Positions 44,501 to 52,292 of a stretch of 64,000 nucleotides of DNA are shown here, in pieces (position 1 is the stretch's first letter; the number at the start of each line of letters is the position of its first letter). The DNA is from Thermohalobaculum sp039822785 (GTDB lineage: Bacteria > Pseudomonadota > Alphaproteobacteria > Rhodobacterales > Rhodobacteraceae), in NCBI GenBank assembly GCA_039822785.1, contig JBCBMO010000004.1, positions 124,001 through 188,000 of the forward strand, written 5' to 3'. The notes under the pieces were generated by a model. The model saw only the letters and a program-made list of their open reading frames with translations. It was not told where the DNA came from and made no database searches. A program made the position numbers and the translations under genes.

Positions 44501-46449
44501 TCGCCCGACCGGCGCCCCTCGACAATGAAGCCCGGCGGCGTCTCGGCATTGGCAAAGAGATCGTCCAGCGCGACGAGCCCGCTGTAGCCACCCTCGGTGC
44601 CATAGACCGTATAGACCCTGCCGGAGGCGCTGATCCCGTTCACGGTGGAGCCGGGCGCACCCATGCTGAGATCGGCGATCCCGTCGCCGTTGAGGTCGGT
44701 GCCGCCACTGACCGAAGCGCCCAGGTTCTCCGAGCTGCGCGCGCCGTTCGGTGCCCGGCCGCCACCCTGGAACACCGCCCCGCCACGCGTGCCGAAGCCG
44801 CCGCTGCCGAAATCGAGCGTGCCCTCGGTTGGGTTCTCCTGGCCGTAGACGACCCAAACCTCGCCCGCGTTGCTGGCCCCGGGTCGACTGGCCAGAAGGG
44901 AGCCGATCGCGATGTCGTCGATGCCATCGAGGTTGAAATCCCCAATGCCCGTGACGCTCTCGCCGAAGCGCTCTCCCCGGTCGCCCCCAAGCATGCGCAG
45001 GCCCGTCGAGGCCGTGATGTCTGAGACGTTGAGGTTGCCGCTCGCGCCGAGGGTGCTGCTGCCGTAGATGACATAGGCCGCGCCCGCGCCCTCTCGCGCT
45101 CCGGAGGTCGGCGTGACGGAAGGCAGGTTCGCAGGGCCTGCGCCGATGATGAAATCGTCGATCCCGTCGCCGTTGAAGTCGCCGGCGGCAGAAATGCTGT
45201 CGCCGTTCTCGGAGAGGTTGTTGCCGATCGAGCCGTTGCGGAACTCGCCCTGGACCACGAAACCGTTCGTGCCGTCGAGTTGGTTCAGCCGACCCGTCGG
45301 GAACCCGCTGGTGGAGCCGAAGATGACGTAGACCTTGCCGCCGGAGATGATGGTGCCGCTGTTGGGCTCCGCGTTGGCGCCGCCACCTGCGATGGCGAAG
45401 TCGTCGATGCCATCGTTGTTGACATCGCCGATGCCCACGACCGAGCCGCGGATGTCGAACTGCTCCTCGCCGTAAAACGGCAGCACCCCGCCCGGGATCG
45501 TGGCATTGCCGGAGGGTGAGGCGCTGCCGAGATTGAAGCTCGCCTGTGTGACGGGCGCCCCCAGGATCAGGAGCGCGCCGCCGAGCTCTCCGTTGTCGAA
45601 GTCCAAGTCGGGGTCGTTCCCGGCCGCGTCGCTGAAGCGCAGGCGATCACCGCCGATCAGCACGTCATCGAAGCCATCGTTGTTCACGTCGCCGGCGAAG
45701 CCCACGTCCGAGCCGATGCGCTGGAAGTTCGTGCCGGTGATCCGGAAGCCGTCGGTCCCGTCCAGCGCATTGGGATCGAAGACCGCCGGAAAGCCGTCCT
45801 CGTCGCCGAAGACGACATAGGCGATGCCGCCGGTCTGGTTGCCCACGCCGCTTCGGTCGGCGTTGGGCGCACCGATGATGAAGTCCCCGATGCCGTCGCC
45901 GTTGAAATCGCCGCCCGCCCCCAGGGATTGTCCGAGCCGATCGTCGAAGAGCGTGCCGAAGATGCGGAAGCCATCGGCGAAGTCGTCGGTGGGGCTGGAG
46001 GGCGTGAGGCGGTCGATGGGGTCGACGGGGCTCAACCGGTCGAGACGGATCGGCGTGACGCCGCCCCGGTCGATGGCCGATTGCGCGGGCTGCAGCGCGC
46101 GATAGGTGAAGGTGTCGGTCGTCGTCGCACCCGCGCCGAGGCTCTCGAAACCCTCGCCCGGATGGTAGAGCACCTCGCCCTCGGCCGTCAGCGTGATCGT
46201 CGCCCCGCTGGTCAGCACGACCTCGGTCGCGGTGTCGCCGGCGCTGGGCAGGGGGATGCCGTTCAGCACATCGACGATCAGGACACCGCTCGGCTCGGGA
46301 TGGTCGTTGGCGGTGACGTCGGTGCTGACGGTGCTGCCGGCCACGACATCGGCCGTGTCATCCGCTGCAGCGGGGGGCGTCAGGCCTGGCAGCGAGAGGT
46401 TGAGGGGGGCGATCGGCGCGGCGGGGGACGTAGGGTCTTCGGCAGACAT
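38548..46449 (-). CDS. Giant secreted protein: FG-GAP, cadherin-like, beta-helix and RTX modules
   Basis: 2,633 residues from ATG 46449, with GGAGAG just upstream; GTG 46461 is possible. In order: a cadherin/VCBS-like module (to about 130); seven FG-GAP-like repeats (DFNGDGIGDFIIG, DVNNDGFDDVLIG, DVNNDGIDDFAIA, DFNGDGIDDFIIG, DFNLDGIDDIAIG, DLNGDGIADLSMG, DVNGDGLADLLAS) to about 700; two cadherin-like modules (GVNDAPTAVDD, GVNDAPVAVND); two right-handed beta-helix parts each opened by a CSLREA-like motif (TSLREAVNAI, LSLQEALFLA); a DUF with cadherin-like parts; and RTX repeats GGxGxDxLxG near 2370-2440. RTX repeats imply calcium-triggered folding and export by a type I system. Likely an adhesin or biofilm/matrix protein. 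No export genes are nearby. Confidence 0.8.
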   Translation of the reverse strand: MSAEDPTSPAAPIAPLNLSLPGLTPPAAADDTADVVAGSTVSTDVTANDHPEPSGVLIVDVLNGIPLPSAGDTATEVVLTSGATITLTAEGEVLYHPGEGFESLGAGATTTDTFTYRALQPAQSAIDRGGVTPIRLDRLSPVDPIDRLTPSSPTDDFADGFRIFGTLFDDRLGQSLGAGGDFNGDGIGDFIIGAPNADRSGVGNQTGGIAYVVFGDEDGFPAVFDPNALDGTDGFRITGTNFQRIGSDVGFAGDVNNDGFDDVLIGGDRLRFSDAAGNDPDLDFDNGELGGALLILGAPVTQASFNLGSASPSGNATIPGGVLPFYGEEQFDIRGSVVGIGDVNNDGIDDFAIAGGGANAEPNSGTIISGGKVYVIFGSTSGFPTGRLNQLDGTNGFVVQGEFRNGSIGNNLSENGDSISAAGDFNGDGIDDFIIGAGPANLPSVTPTSGAREGAGAAYVIYGSSTLGASGNLNVSDITASTGLRMLGGDRGERFGESVTGIGDFNLDGIDDIAIGSLLASRPGASNAGEVWVVYGQENPTEGTLDFGSGGFGTRGGAVFQGGGRAPNGARSSENLGASVSGGTDLNGDGIADLSMGAPGSTVNGISASGRVYTVYGTEGGYSGLVALDDLFANAETPPGFIVEGRRSGDRLGSRVDQGSDVNGDGLADLLASSDTAGVGGTNQLGLTAAIYGRAALDQGTTNQATLTVTVTGVNDAPTAVDDQVGTTEDAAIQIDPRLGDSDPDTGDVLSLQSIDTTGTLGSATIQGGVVQYDPGQAFQFLAAGAQTTDTFGYTITDGELTASATVTVTITGVNDAPVAVNDTAETDEDTPTSGNLLTNDTDAEDDTLTIVEIAGQSVTFGTPITLPSGALITLSDDGSFDYDPNGQFESLVDGAFATDSFSYTVSDGNLGTSTGQVAVRVNGRNEREPVSLFVNTAEDVVNDSDGQTSLREAVNAINSGAATGDIRFDPGTFGLGPIEIDLTLGTLEITGDTSILANLDGDGLPNLVLDGLGAARVLSVEGASVTLDGVTLENGAASGAGTAGWGGGLFVGSGADVLMKNASVEDSTGARGGGIANEGTLRLLNVDVAGNAGTGVALGGGLYNTGALTVVNSSVRDNDANAGGGFFAAGGTTKLYQVTFGDNEATGDGGAVALNGAGPSVDAEHVTVTGNSAGGVGGGMSVGVGTLTLTDSIVLGNFALEGGNRTGATNELFGTIDMPETSRNIVGLEGDPIGYTINGSEFAVRTADSIGEVFGFTATRNPDGAANTGDEFLGGVLSTNPGTLLRTVSLAPTFNNPALEAAGSNATDPVTSELALGIDVNNDGLLSTLPLATDARGAPREFDFGGFGDRDAGAVELQPVAATPQVFVVTTMDEEIDSAAPNSTVADMGGPNDLSLQEALFLANLNPDTQDTIRFGIDGTFELGRFAPEISFDDFTRVFGNSVRGDVIIDGDIDNDGVGDVTLQARNINGTALAVSSGNVRIDGVNFIGQETLLSSTGLFVGSSASVLVGNSTFTRFGSGDGAIDNDGELTLRNVEVSGNRDGIDNEGSLRIENSVIRDNAGLSSIDRLDFIVESSGDLVIVDSQILNNMDLPTIELFDDGTTVIENTRFEGNTGGAIVIRNGDLAVTEGTEFIGNSAERGAAISALGSIDGATVSVVDTTFQSNSATDRGGAIFNIRAEVAVEDSTFRQNAAGAEGGAYAGSIGARLFADNTLFEGNSSDGIGGAISQQRFDSGGSLLDIERSTITGNTAALDGGGIFSATTSISDTGFGGLLLDSSSVSNNIAGRDGGGVFVDGSVRAVNSSIAGNEATGSGGGVALIGQLSDGQTDRQRIEQSTILANTAGTAGALDVETGAALELLSSTVADNDATTDGGVRIAAGATATLGNTILLANESAAGNDDLTGTATLQGGNLIGLSTATNDDLSGQGVLTATTRAQIFGTATGVPGPDGRLLLPLATGADNPAIDAGDASLLPPDVLDIDLDDDTAEALPVDANGNSRLQDALPGGDVLDLGALEVPVVGGGTEAQIDGTDQAEVVRGNASDNIINSGLGADSVFGGLGFDTFRALPIQHNGDSLFDYEVGERIVFQGTTFGRENISIRFGSLILDIDTDGDAASDTTIRLVGYGPEDAGGLSVTNDGVDTTVQLLNTAPTVEDLALSGDEDTVISGQLAGSDDEGDALSYRVLEGPLTGQLDFNDDGSFDFTPAADDDTGVGFTVEVSDGQLVDTATVTIDLLPVNDAPRFTAPSYAFTVDADAMPGTQVGTVAATDPEGEPITFALSQAVAGAFAVDANGVVTVAGPLTSSLDGTVSASDPAEGSTVPITITVNPIDPPVPTLFSDLSDVVDLGKIAPEAREFDALGGNDFVRMPNEGLGRAFDGGDGKDLLLGRKADDILLGSAGKDLLSGNRGDDTLDGGADADLLIGGRGNDIMTGGTGGDTFRLDLRDARHGDTENHDTITDLDFAEGDRLHLGRYATLFAEEGGERLTFSSFSFLRYERIDSTDDLRVLMNLVTAHDDMSVSVTAGEAPADDRFVFDFGTDGKGRAFSLTLGGAAVQEVVADETDNLDLMLPDGDPGPQEVTGFFTEEDGTLLDIVSVFERFTRTKKDDGQIREFVFDAADEARLASQTDDPFV

Positions 46450-46677
46450 GGCACTCTCCACGGAACCATGAAATCAACTCACGGTGTAATGGTGGAGAGG
46501 GTACTCAACCCTTTTGTGACGCCTTCAACTTTTGCTCTCGCGCAGGGCGATAACCGCGCGATTGCAACCGGCGGTAGCGGCCGCTGATTGGCTGGTCGTG
46601 TTCTGTTCGCCACTGCCTTGTCGACCCAAGGTCAACGGGCGCGGATTGCGCCAGCGAGGCCGACTGATTCTCCGCGC
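46450..46677. other. Upstream region of the giant protein gene
   Basis: 228 bases of less GC-rich DNA hold the promoter region read leftward. A small inverted repeat GGGT-ACTCA-ACCC is at 46499-46511, and a T/A-rich stretch CCCTTTTGTGACG is beside it. No gene is seen; no firm -35/-10 can be assigned. Confidence 0.3.
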
Positions 46678-47727
46678 TCAGGCGGGCCCTTCGCTGACGA
46701 TCAGCAGCGCTCGGGCATCGGGGGGCAGGGTGGTCTTGCTCAGCCCCGCAAGGCCTGCGGCGCCGGAGGGGCTGGTGGCGATCCCGGCCTCTGCGAGCGC
46801 TGTGACGGCCTCGGCCGCCTCCTCTTCGGTCACCGTCAGGTAGCGGACATCCGCCCCTTCGAGCGCGTCGAAGGCGAGGGCGGAGGGGACTTTGCAGTCG
46901 AGCCTGCCCATGGCGGAGACCGGTCCCTCGACCCGCACGCAGGCGCCGGCGGCGTGGCTGGCGGCCAGGCAGGGGGCGGCTTCGGGCTCCACCACGATGA
47001 TCTCCGGCTGGACCGCCCAGTTGCGGCGGATCATGACAGCGACCGCGGCGGCGAGGCCGCCGACGCCGGCCTGCAGGAAGACGTGGCTCGGCCAGCGGCC
47101 GGTGCCCTCCAGCGTGGTGCGCATCTCCTCGGCCATGACCGTATAGCCCTCCATCACCAGGCGGGGGGCATGGGTGTAGCCGGGCCAGGAGCCATCGGCG
47201 AGGTGTATGGCGCCGGTGGCCGCCGCCTCCTCGATCGCCGCGGCGATGCTCTCGTCATAGACTTGGCCCGCCCGGCCGACGGTGGCGCCCTTGGCGACCA
47301 GGCGCTCGGCGAAGGCCTGCGGCACGATCTCGGACAGCAGGATCTTGGCGCGGGCCCCGAAGAGCCGGGCGCCGGCGGCCACCGCCATGCCGTGGTTGCC
47401 GGCCGAGGCACAGAGGAAGGTGAGCCCGCCGGCGAAGGCCGCCACATCGGCGCGCTGATAGTCCTGTGGGCTCAGCGCCTCCCCGGTCTCGGCCTGCCAG
47501 CGCTCGGCGATGAGTGCGGCGACGGCATAGACCCCGCCGAGCGCCTTGAAGGCGCCAAGGCGCATGCGTGCCGTCTCGTCCTTCACCAAGACCTCCCGCC
47601 CCGCGACCATGCGCGGGCCGAAGGGCGTGGCTTGGTAGACCGGGCAGGCCGAGAGCAGCGCCAGCGGGCGGGCGGGGTCGAGGGTTGCGGCAAGGGTCTC
47701 TGGCGCGGGCTGGACGTCGGCTGTCAT
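46678..47727 (-). CDS. PLP-dependent diaminopropionate ammonia-lyase-like enzyme
   Basis: 349 residues. The PLP lysine is Lys61 in RMRLGAFKALGGVYA, which matches RFGLNAFKxLGGSYA of diaminopropionate ammonia-lyase. Later features are CASAGNHGMAVAAGARLFGA, DGSWPGYTHAPRLVMEGYTVMAEEM (compare DTAWEGYTKIPxWIMQGY) and LQAGVGGLAAAVAVM. It is about 50 residues shorter than E. coli DAPAL, so the substrate may differ (2,3-diaminopropionate, serine or a related beta-substituted amino acid). It would release ammonia and a 2-oxoacid. Single gene, separated by 54 bases from the outer-membrane protein gene. Confidence 0.8.
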   Translation of the reverse strand: MTADVQPAPETLAATLDPARPLALLSACPVYQATPFGPRMVAGREVLVKDETARMRLGAFKALGGVYAVAALIAERWQAETGEALSPQDYQRADVAAFAGGLTFLCASAGNHGMAVAAGARLFGARAKILLSEIVPQAFAERLVAKGATVGRAGQVYDESIAAAIEEAAATGAIHLADGSWPGYTHAPRLVMEGYTVMAEEMRTTLEGTGRWPSHVFLQAGVGGLAAAVAVMIRRNWAVQPEIIVVEPEAAPCLAASHAAGACVRVEGPVSAMGRLDCKVPSALAFDALEGADVRYLTVTEEEAAEAVTALAEAGIATSPSGAAGLAGLSKTTLPPDARALLIVSEGPA

Positions 47728-47781
47728 GGCGCGAGCCTAAGCGCCGCCGAGGGGGCCCGCCAGCCCCCCGCCAGCCCGGCG

Positions 47782-49023
47782 TCAAAAGAACTTGGAGAGG
47801 CGGGTCGTCACGAAGCTGTCGCGGCGGAGCAGGCCCGCGGGGGCGGTGCTGTCCTGCTCCAGGGTCACCTGCGCCTCCAGCTCGATCTTCCAGCTTTGGC
47901 CCAGGCGCCGCTCCGCCTCCAGCCGCAGGCCCTGGGGCCCGTCCTGGGTGTCGATGACGATCCCGCCCAGGACGGCGGTGTCTTGAACATCGTTCAAGGT
48001 CAGCCGGCTGGCGAGGAACACGTCATGCTCGAAGGTGGTGGGAAAGACCTGGGCCGCTACGGCGCCCAGGGCCACGTCTTCCGCCGTCAGGTCGGTGGTC
48101 GCATCGCGCCCGTCGAACAACCCCTCTGCCAACAGACCGATGTCGGCATCGCTGTCGAAGGCGCCGAAGAAAGTGTATTCCACCCCCGCCACCACGGCGC
48201 CGAAGACGTCGCCTTGGCCAGCGCGGATCAGCCCCTCGAATTTCCACAGCGTCGCGTCGGTCGTGTACTGCAGGTCGAGGCCGCCCTGGGTGATCACGTC
48301 GTATCGCGGCACCAGCGAGCCGTCGGCATTGGTGACCAGGACGGGCTCGCGCCCCGTGCCGTGGAAGACATGCGCGCCGATGTCGAACGCGCCGACAAAG
48401 TGGCTGTAGCGCAGCGCAAACTCCGGCCGCCAGCGGCCAAGGTCGCTCTCGAACCGCCCCCGCTCCGTGTCCACGGGCACAGGCGTGCGCAGGCGCCCGT
48501 CGATGCCGGCAAAGGTCCGGTCGCGAAAGCCGGTCATGAAGAAGGCGTCGACGCGGCCGAGGTCGGTCTGGATCCCGACGTTGAGCATGGGCTGGCCGAG
48601 GAAGTCCTCCTCGTCCACGTCCTCCACTTGGTCGATCTGGTTGATGATGTTCACCAGATGGCGGCTTTCCGTGACGCCCCAGAACACCCGGTTGGCGCCG
48701 AACAGGACCTCCACGTCGCCGTAGTCGTGGCTGAGGTAGAGCTCACGGACGTCGAAGTGCGTCCGCTCCTCGTCCTGACCGTCCAGGCGCAGGAAGGGCA
48801 CGAAGCGGAACTGGGTGTCGCGATCCTCGCTCTGCCACTCGATCTCCGGCTCGGCGAAGAGCGAGGGCTGCACGTGTTCGAACTGTCCGGGGAAGAGCGG
48901 GGCCTGGGGGAAGACCCGCAGCTCCACGCCGACCTGCCCGCCGATGTCGAACCCGGCGGGCAGCCAGTCCTCCGCCATCGCCGGCAGCGGGAGCAGGAGG
49001 GCGAGGGGCAGGAGGGATCGCAT
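47782..49023 (-). CDS. Outer-membrane beta-barrel-like protein of an RND operon
   Basis: 413 residues from ATG 49023, in a one-base TGATG overlap with the LolA-like gene; GTG 49026 is also possible. Signal peptide (MRSLLPLALLLPLPAMA) then repeated amphipathic strands ending in aromatic residues: GVELRVFPQAPLF, FDVRELYLSHDYGDVEVLFGANRVFWGVTE, ALRYSHFVGAFDIGAHVFHGT, and a C-terminal aromatic end (TRLSKFF). DUF1302-like proteins of this kind travel with MMPL pumps and LolA-like proteins. It is probably the outer-membrane or lipid-acceptor part of the export system. Confidence 0.78.
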   Translation of the reverse strand: MRSLLPLALLLPLPAMAEDWLPAGFDIGGQVGVELRVFPQAPLFPGQFEHVQPSLFAEPEIEWQSEDRDTQFRFVPFLRLDGQDEERTHFDVRELYLSHDYGDVEVLFGANRVFWGVTESRHLVNIINQIDQVEDVDEEDFLGQPMLNVGIQTDLGRVDAFFMTGFRDRTFAGIDGRLRTPVPVDTERGRFESDLGRWRPEFALRYSHFVGAFDIGAHVFHGTGREPVLVTNADGSLVPRYDVITQGGLDLQYTTDATLWKFEGLIRAGQGDVFGAVVAGVEYTFFGAFDSDADIGLLAEGLFDGRDATTDLTAEDVALGAVAAQVFPTTFEHDVFLASRLTLNDVQDTAVLGGIVIDTQDGPQGLRLEAERRLGQSWKIELEAQVTLEQDSTAPAGLLRRDSFVTTRLSKFF

Positions 49024-49835
49024 CACAGGCGCCGCAGCGTGCCCTTGACGAAGTCGCCGTCATCCAGACCCACGCCGAAGCGATAGTCCTCGAACTTGAG
49101 GTCCGTCTTCTTGCCGGTCTGGTGGTTCTCCATCCGGAACAGGTGCGAGCGCCAGACGCCGCCGGGATACGCCCGGTAGTCCTCGAAGAGCTGGGTCTTC
49201 AGGAGCGCGCCCTTGCGGTCGTAGTACTCCACCTTGCGGATCTGAAAGTCGGTCTGGTCGTACCAGGCGATCTGCTTGGTATAGCCCGAACCCTCGTAGA
49301 GCGGCGTGCGCTCGACCACGTCGCAGGTGAGGGCGCCGCAGGGTTCCTCCTGCAGCCAGATATAGGAGAACTTGTTCAGCTCCTGCGCGGTGATGTCCTC
49401 GAAGGCGAACTCCGAGCCCACGAAGGGGCCGGATTTGTTCGACGACGAGATGCGCTTCACCCGCTTCAGCGCCGGCAGGTAAAGCCACTGATCGTCCGCA
49501 TCGAGGATCTTAGCGTGGCTCAGGAGGGCCGTGCCGTCGATGTCGCGGGGCTCCGAGAAGTGGACCAGCGACTTGTCGCCCACATCCTCGTTCTCGCGCT
49601 CCAGGGTGGTGATCTCGAGCTCGCGCACGGCGGTGGCGCCGGCGGCGTTGGTCAGGATCATCTGCAAGGCGACGCGGCTGTCGCCGAAGCCCACGTCGGA
49701 GCGGTCGGAACGGGCGGCGACGTCGAAGCCCTTGTTGCCGGGATCCGCCTTGGCTGCGCTGAGGCAGAGGCTGAGAGGCAGGACGATCGCGACGAGGGCC
49801 AGGGCTTGGCTGGCGGTCAGGCGTAGACGGCGCAT
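49023..49835 (-). CDS. Outer membrane lipoprotein-sorting protein (LolA-like)
   Basis: 270 residues with a signal peptide (QALALVAIVLPLSLCLSAAKA). The mature part is the LolA_like fold: REITTLERENEDVGDKSLVHFSEPRDIDGTALLSHAKILDADDQWLYLPALKRVKRISS, then FAFEDITAQELNKFSYIWL, and EYYDRKGALLKTQLFEDYRAYPGGVWR, FEDYRFGVGLDDGDF. These proteins are encoded beside MMPL transporters and are thought to bind lipid in the periplasm. Lies 28 bases downstream of the pump gene. Confidence 0.88.
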   Translation of the reverse strand: MRRLRLTASQALALVAIVLPLSLCLSAAKADPGNKGFDVAARSDRSDVGFGDSRVALQMILTNAAGATAVRELEITTLERENEDVGDKSLVHFSEPRDIDGTALLSHAKILDADDQWLYLPALKRVKRISSSNKSGPFVGSEFAFEDITAQELNKFSYIWLQEEPCGALTCDVVERTPLYEGSGYTKQIAWYDQTDFQIRKVEYYDRKGALLKTQLFEDYRAYPGGVWRSHLFRMENHQTGKKTDLKFEDYRFGVGLDDGDFVKGTLRRL

Positions 49836-49863
49836 GGGATCTCTCCGATGGCTTTGGGGTTTG

Positions 49864-52203
49864 TCAGGCGGTTTGAGGGGTTTGGGTCACGCTCGCCTCG
49901 TCCTTGCGCCCGCCGAGGAGCAGCAGGGTCGGCAGGAGCAGGAAGTCGAGGATGAGCGCGAAGACGATGGCGAGGATCGTCATCAGGCCAAGGTCCACGT
50001 TCAGCTTGAAGCTGGAGTAGGTGAGGACCAGGAAGCCGAGCACCAGGATGACCGTATTGGCGATCAGGGCGACGCCCACCGTCTCGAAGGCGTAGCGGAC
50101 GGCGTCTTCGCGTCCGAGGCCGTTCTCGCTGCGGGCACGCTGGTATTTGGTGAGGAAGTGTACCGTGTCGTCGACAACGATCCCGAGGCTGATGGAGGCG
50201 ACGGTGGCGACGGAAAAGCCAACCTCACCCACCAGCACGGCCCAGGCGCCGAAGGTGGTGAGGATTGGCAGACCATTCGGCACCAGCGACAGCGCACCAA
50301 GCGACACCGAGCCGAGGCTCGCCATCATGATCAGGGAGATCGCGACGATGGCCAGCGTGGTGCCCAGGATCATCGACTGCACGTTGCGGTCGGTGATGTA
50401 GGTGAACATGACCTGGGCCGAGGTCGGCTTGGCGCGCTGCTCCTCGGGGAAGTTCGCGTCTATGAAGGCGCGGGCGTCGTTCAGGAAGACCTTCGTCTCG
50501 GCCGTCGTGACCTCGGCCAGGGTGACGGTCACGCGGGTGGCCGATTTGTCGATATCAATGCGGTCGTTGAGGTCGAGGCCGAAGGGCAGCGACAGCTCGT
50601 AGAGCAGCAGATACTGGGCTGCGAGTTCGCGGTCTTCGGGCAGGCGGAAGAAGCTCTCGTCATCGGCGTGCATGTTCTTGTTCAGCCGCTTCATGATGTC
50701 GGCGAGCGAATAGACATGCGTCGCCTCGTCCCGCGCGCGCAGCCAATCGGTAAAGGTCTCCAGCCGCTTGAGGAACGTAGGGTCTGACACGCCGCCGGGC
50801 TGGCCCGAGGGCACGGAGAACTCCACGTTGTACAGCCCGAAGTGCTGCAGGGCCCGGTCGCTGTCGGTGCGAAACTCGATACGCTCGTCGAAGTAGCGAA
50901 CCCATTGGTCGTTGAACTCGAGCGTCGGGATGAGCGCGATGAGGGCGAGGGCCGCGCCGCCGCTGATCGGCAGCAGGGCCCGGCGCCAGCGGATCACCCA
51001 GTCCGCGAAGCGCCGCATCAGGGTGTCGTCGCTCGCGGCTTTCTCCCAGCGGATCGGCATGAAGCTGACGAGCGCGGGCAGCAGCGTGAGCGAGAAGATC
51101 CAGGCGCCGAAGATCCCGACCGCGGTGATGTTGCCGAGGTGCCAGAACGGCGGCGCATCGGAGAAGTTGAGCGCTAGGAAGCCGACGATGGTGGTGAGCG
51201 AGGTTATGGTGACGGCCAGGAAGTTGATCCGCACCGCTTCCACCAGCGCCTCCCGCGCGGCGAGCCCGCGGCGCATCCCGGCGCGCATGGACAGCAGGAT
51301 GTGGATCGAGTCCGCCACCGCGAGCGTCATGATCACCGTGGGCGCGCTGAAGGAGATGGGCGTGAAGTCGACATGCATCGCCCCCGCACCGCCCATGGCG
51401 AAGAGCACCGACAGGGTGATGACCGCCAGCACGCTGAGCGTGGCGTAGAACGAGCGGAGTGCAACGACCGTCGCCACGAGGACCACGAGGTACATGAGCG
51501 GCACGAGGCTCCCCATGTCGCCGATCCCGCTCTCGACGAAGGCATTGTTGAGCATCGCGACGCCGGTGAGTTCGATGGCGATCGCAGGATACTCGGCCTG
51601 GATCTCGGCCTTGAGGGCTCGGGCGGCGGCGGCGGCCTGCTGGATCTCGTCCGGCGCCACCTCGGGGAACTGCAGCACCACATTGACGGCGGTGGCCAGG
51701 CTGTTGGGGGTGACGAGTTGATCGCGCAGGATCGGCTCTGCCAGGGCGATGGCGCGTTTTGCGTCCCGGGTGGCCTGGTCGAGCGTGAGGCCGCCCTGGA
51801 CCAGTTCCTCGACGATCAGATCGTCCACCTCCCCGCGGGTCGACTGAAAGTTCGTCACGCTGTCGACGCGGATCGAATAGGGGATCTGCCAGGCCCCGGT
51901 GGTCAGCGTCTCGACCGCATCCAAGACCTCGGCGTCGAAGACGTCGCCGCTGTCGGGGCGCAGCACAAACAGGATGTTGTCGTTCTTGGTGTAGGTCGCC
52001 TGGAAGTCCTCGAAGGCCGTCAGCTCCGGGTTCTCCTGGCTGAAGAAGACCCGGTAGTTGTTGGCGATGCCGATGTTACCGGCGTTCAGCAGCATCGCGC
52101 CGGTGGCGGCGATACAGGCGAGGATGACGATCCACCGCCAGCGGATCACCGTTTCGGCGAGGGCGGCGGCGAAGGTATCGAGACGGGCAAGGGCGCTCTT
52201 CAT
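49864..52203 (-). CDS. MMPL/RND family transporter
   Basis: 779 residues with the two-part RND layout: a helix near 22-40, a periplasmic domain, six helices around 230-400 including LLSMRAGMRRGLAAREALVEAVRINFLAVTITSLTTIVGFLALNFS, a second periplasmic domain, and six more near the C-terminus (GIVVDDTVHFLTKYQRARSENGLGREDAVRYAFETVGVALIANTVIL). The DD in the second membrane half could be the proton-relay pair. It likely exports a hydrophobic substance such as a lipid from the inner membrane, passing it to the LolA-like protein. The expected promoter region holds an AGAA-N6-TTCT operator. Confidence 0.9.
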   Translation of the reverse strand: MKSALARLDTFAAALAETVIRWRWIVILACIAATGAMLLNAGNIGIANNYRVFFSQENPELTAFEDFQATYTKNDNILFVLRPDSGDVFDAEVLDAVETLTTGAWQIPYSIRVDSVTNFQSTRGEVDDLIVEELVQGGLTLDQATRDAKRAIALAEPILRDQLVTPNSLATAVNVVLQFPEVAPDEIQQAAAAARALKAEIQAEYPAIAIELTGVAMLNNAFVESGIGDMGSLVPLMYLVVLVATVVALRSFYATLSVLAVITLSVLFAMGGAGAMHVDFTPISFSAPTVIMTLAVADSIHILLSMRAGMRRGLAAREALVEAVRINFLAVTITSLTTIVGFLALNFSDAPPFWHLGNITAVGIFGAWIFSLTLLPALVSFMPIRWEKAASDDTLMRRFADWVIRWRRALLPISGGAALALIALIPTLEFNDQWVRYFDERIEFRTDSDRALQHFGLYNVEFSVPSGQPGGVSDPTFLKRLETFTDWLRARDEATHVYSLADIMKRLNKNMHADDESFFRLPEDRELAAQYLLLYELSLPFGLDLNDRIDIDKSATRVTVTLAEVTTAETKVFLNDARAFIDANFPEEQRAKPTSAQVMFTYITDRNVQSMILGTTLAIVAISLIMMASLGSVSLGALSLVPNGLPILTTFGAWAVLVGEVGFSVATVASISLGIVVDDTVHFLTKYQRARSENGLGREDAVRYAFETVGVALIANTVILVLGFLVLTYSSFKLNVDLGLMTILAIVFALILDFLLLPTLLLLGGRKDEASVTQTPQTA

Positions 52204-52230
52204 CGGGGGCTCCAGAAGATCGTCGTTTCC

Positions 52231-52244
52231 AGAATGTCCGTTCT
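52231..52244. promoter_or_regulatory. AGAA-N6-TTCT operator before the RND gene
   Basis: AGAA-TGTCCG-TTCT is a symmetric site between tetR and the RND gene, 28 bases before its start. Two copies with the same arms and spacer stand in front of tetR itself, so all three are probably TetR operators. Confidence 0.55.
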
Positions 52245-52292
52245 AAGGCGCGGACAGGCCGGTCGTGGGATGGGAAGGGTCATCGCCGTTCT

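Noticed and set aside
42952..45024. A 690-residue open frame on the plus strand inside the giant protein gene
   Set aside because: It is the antisense of FG-GAP and cadherin-like repeats; repeat codons produce long open frames.
46588..49086. An 832-residue open frame on the plus strand
   Set aside because: Opposes DAPAL-like, LolA-like and outer-membrane genes that have family motifs.
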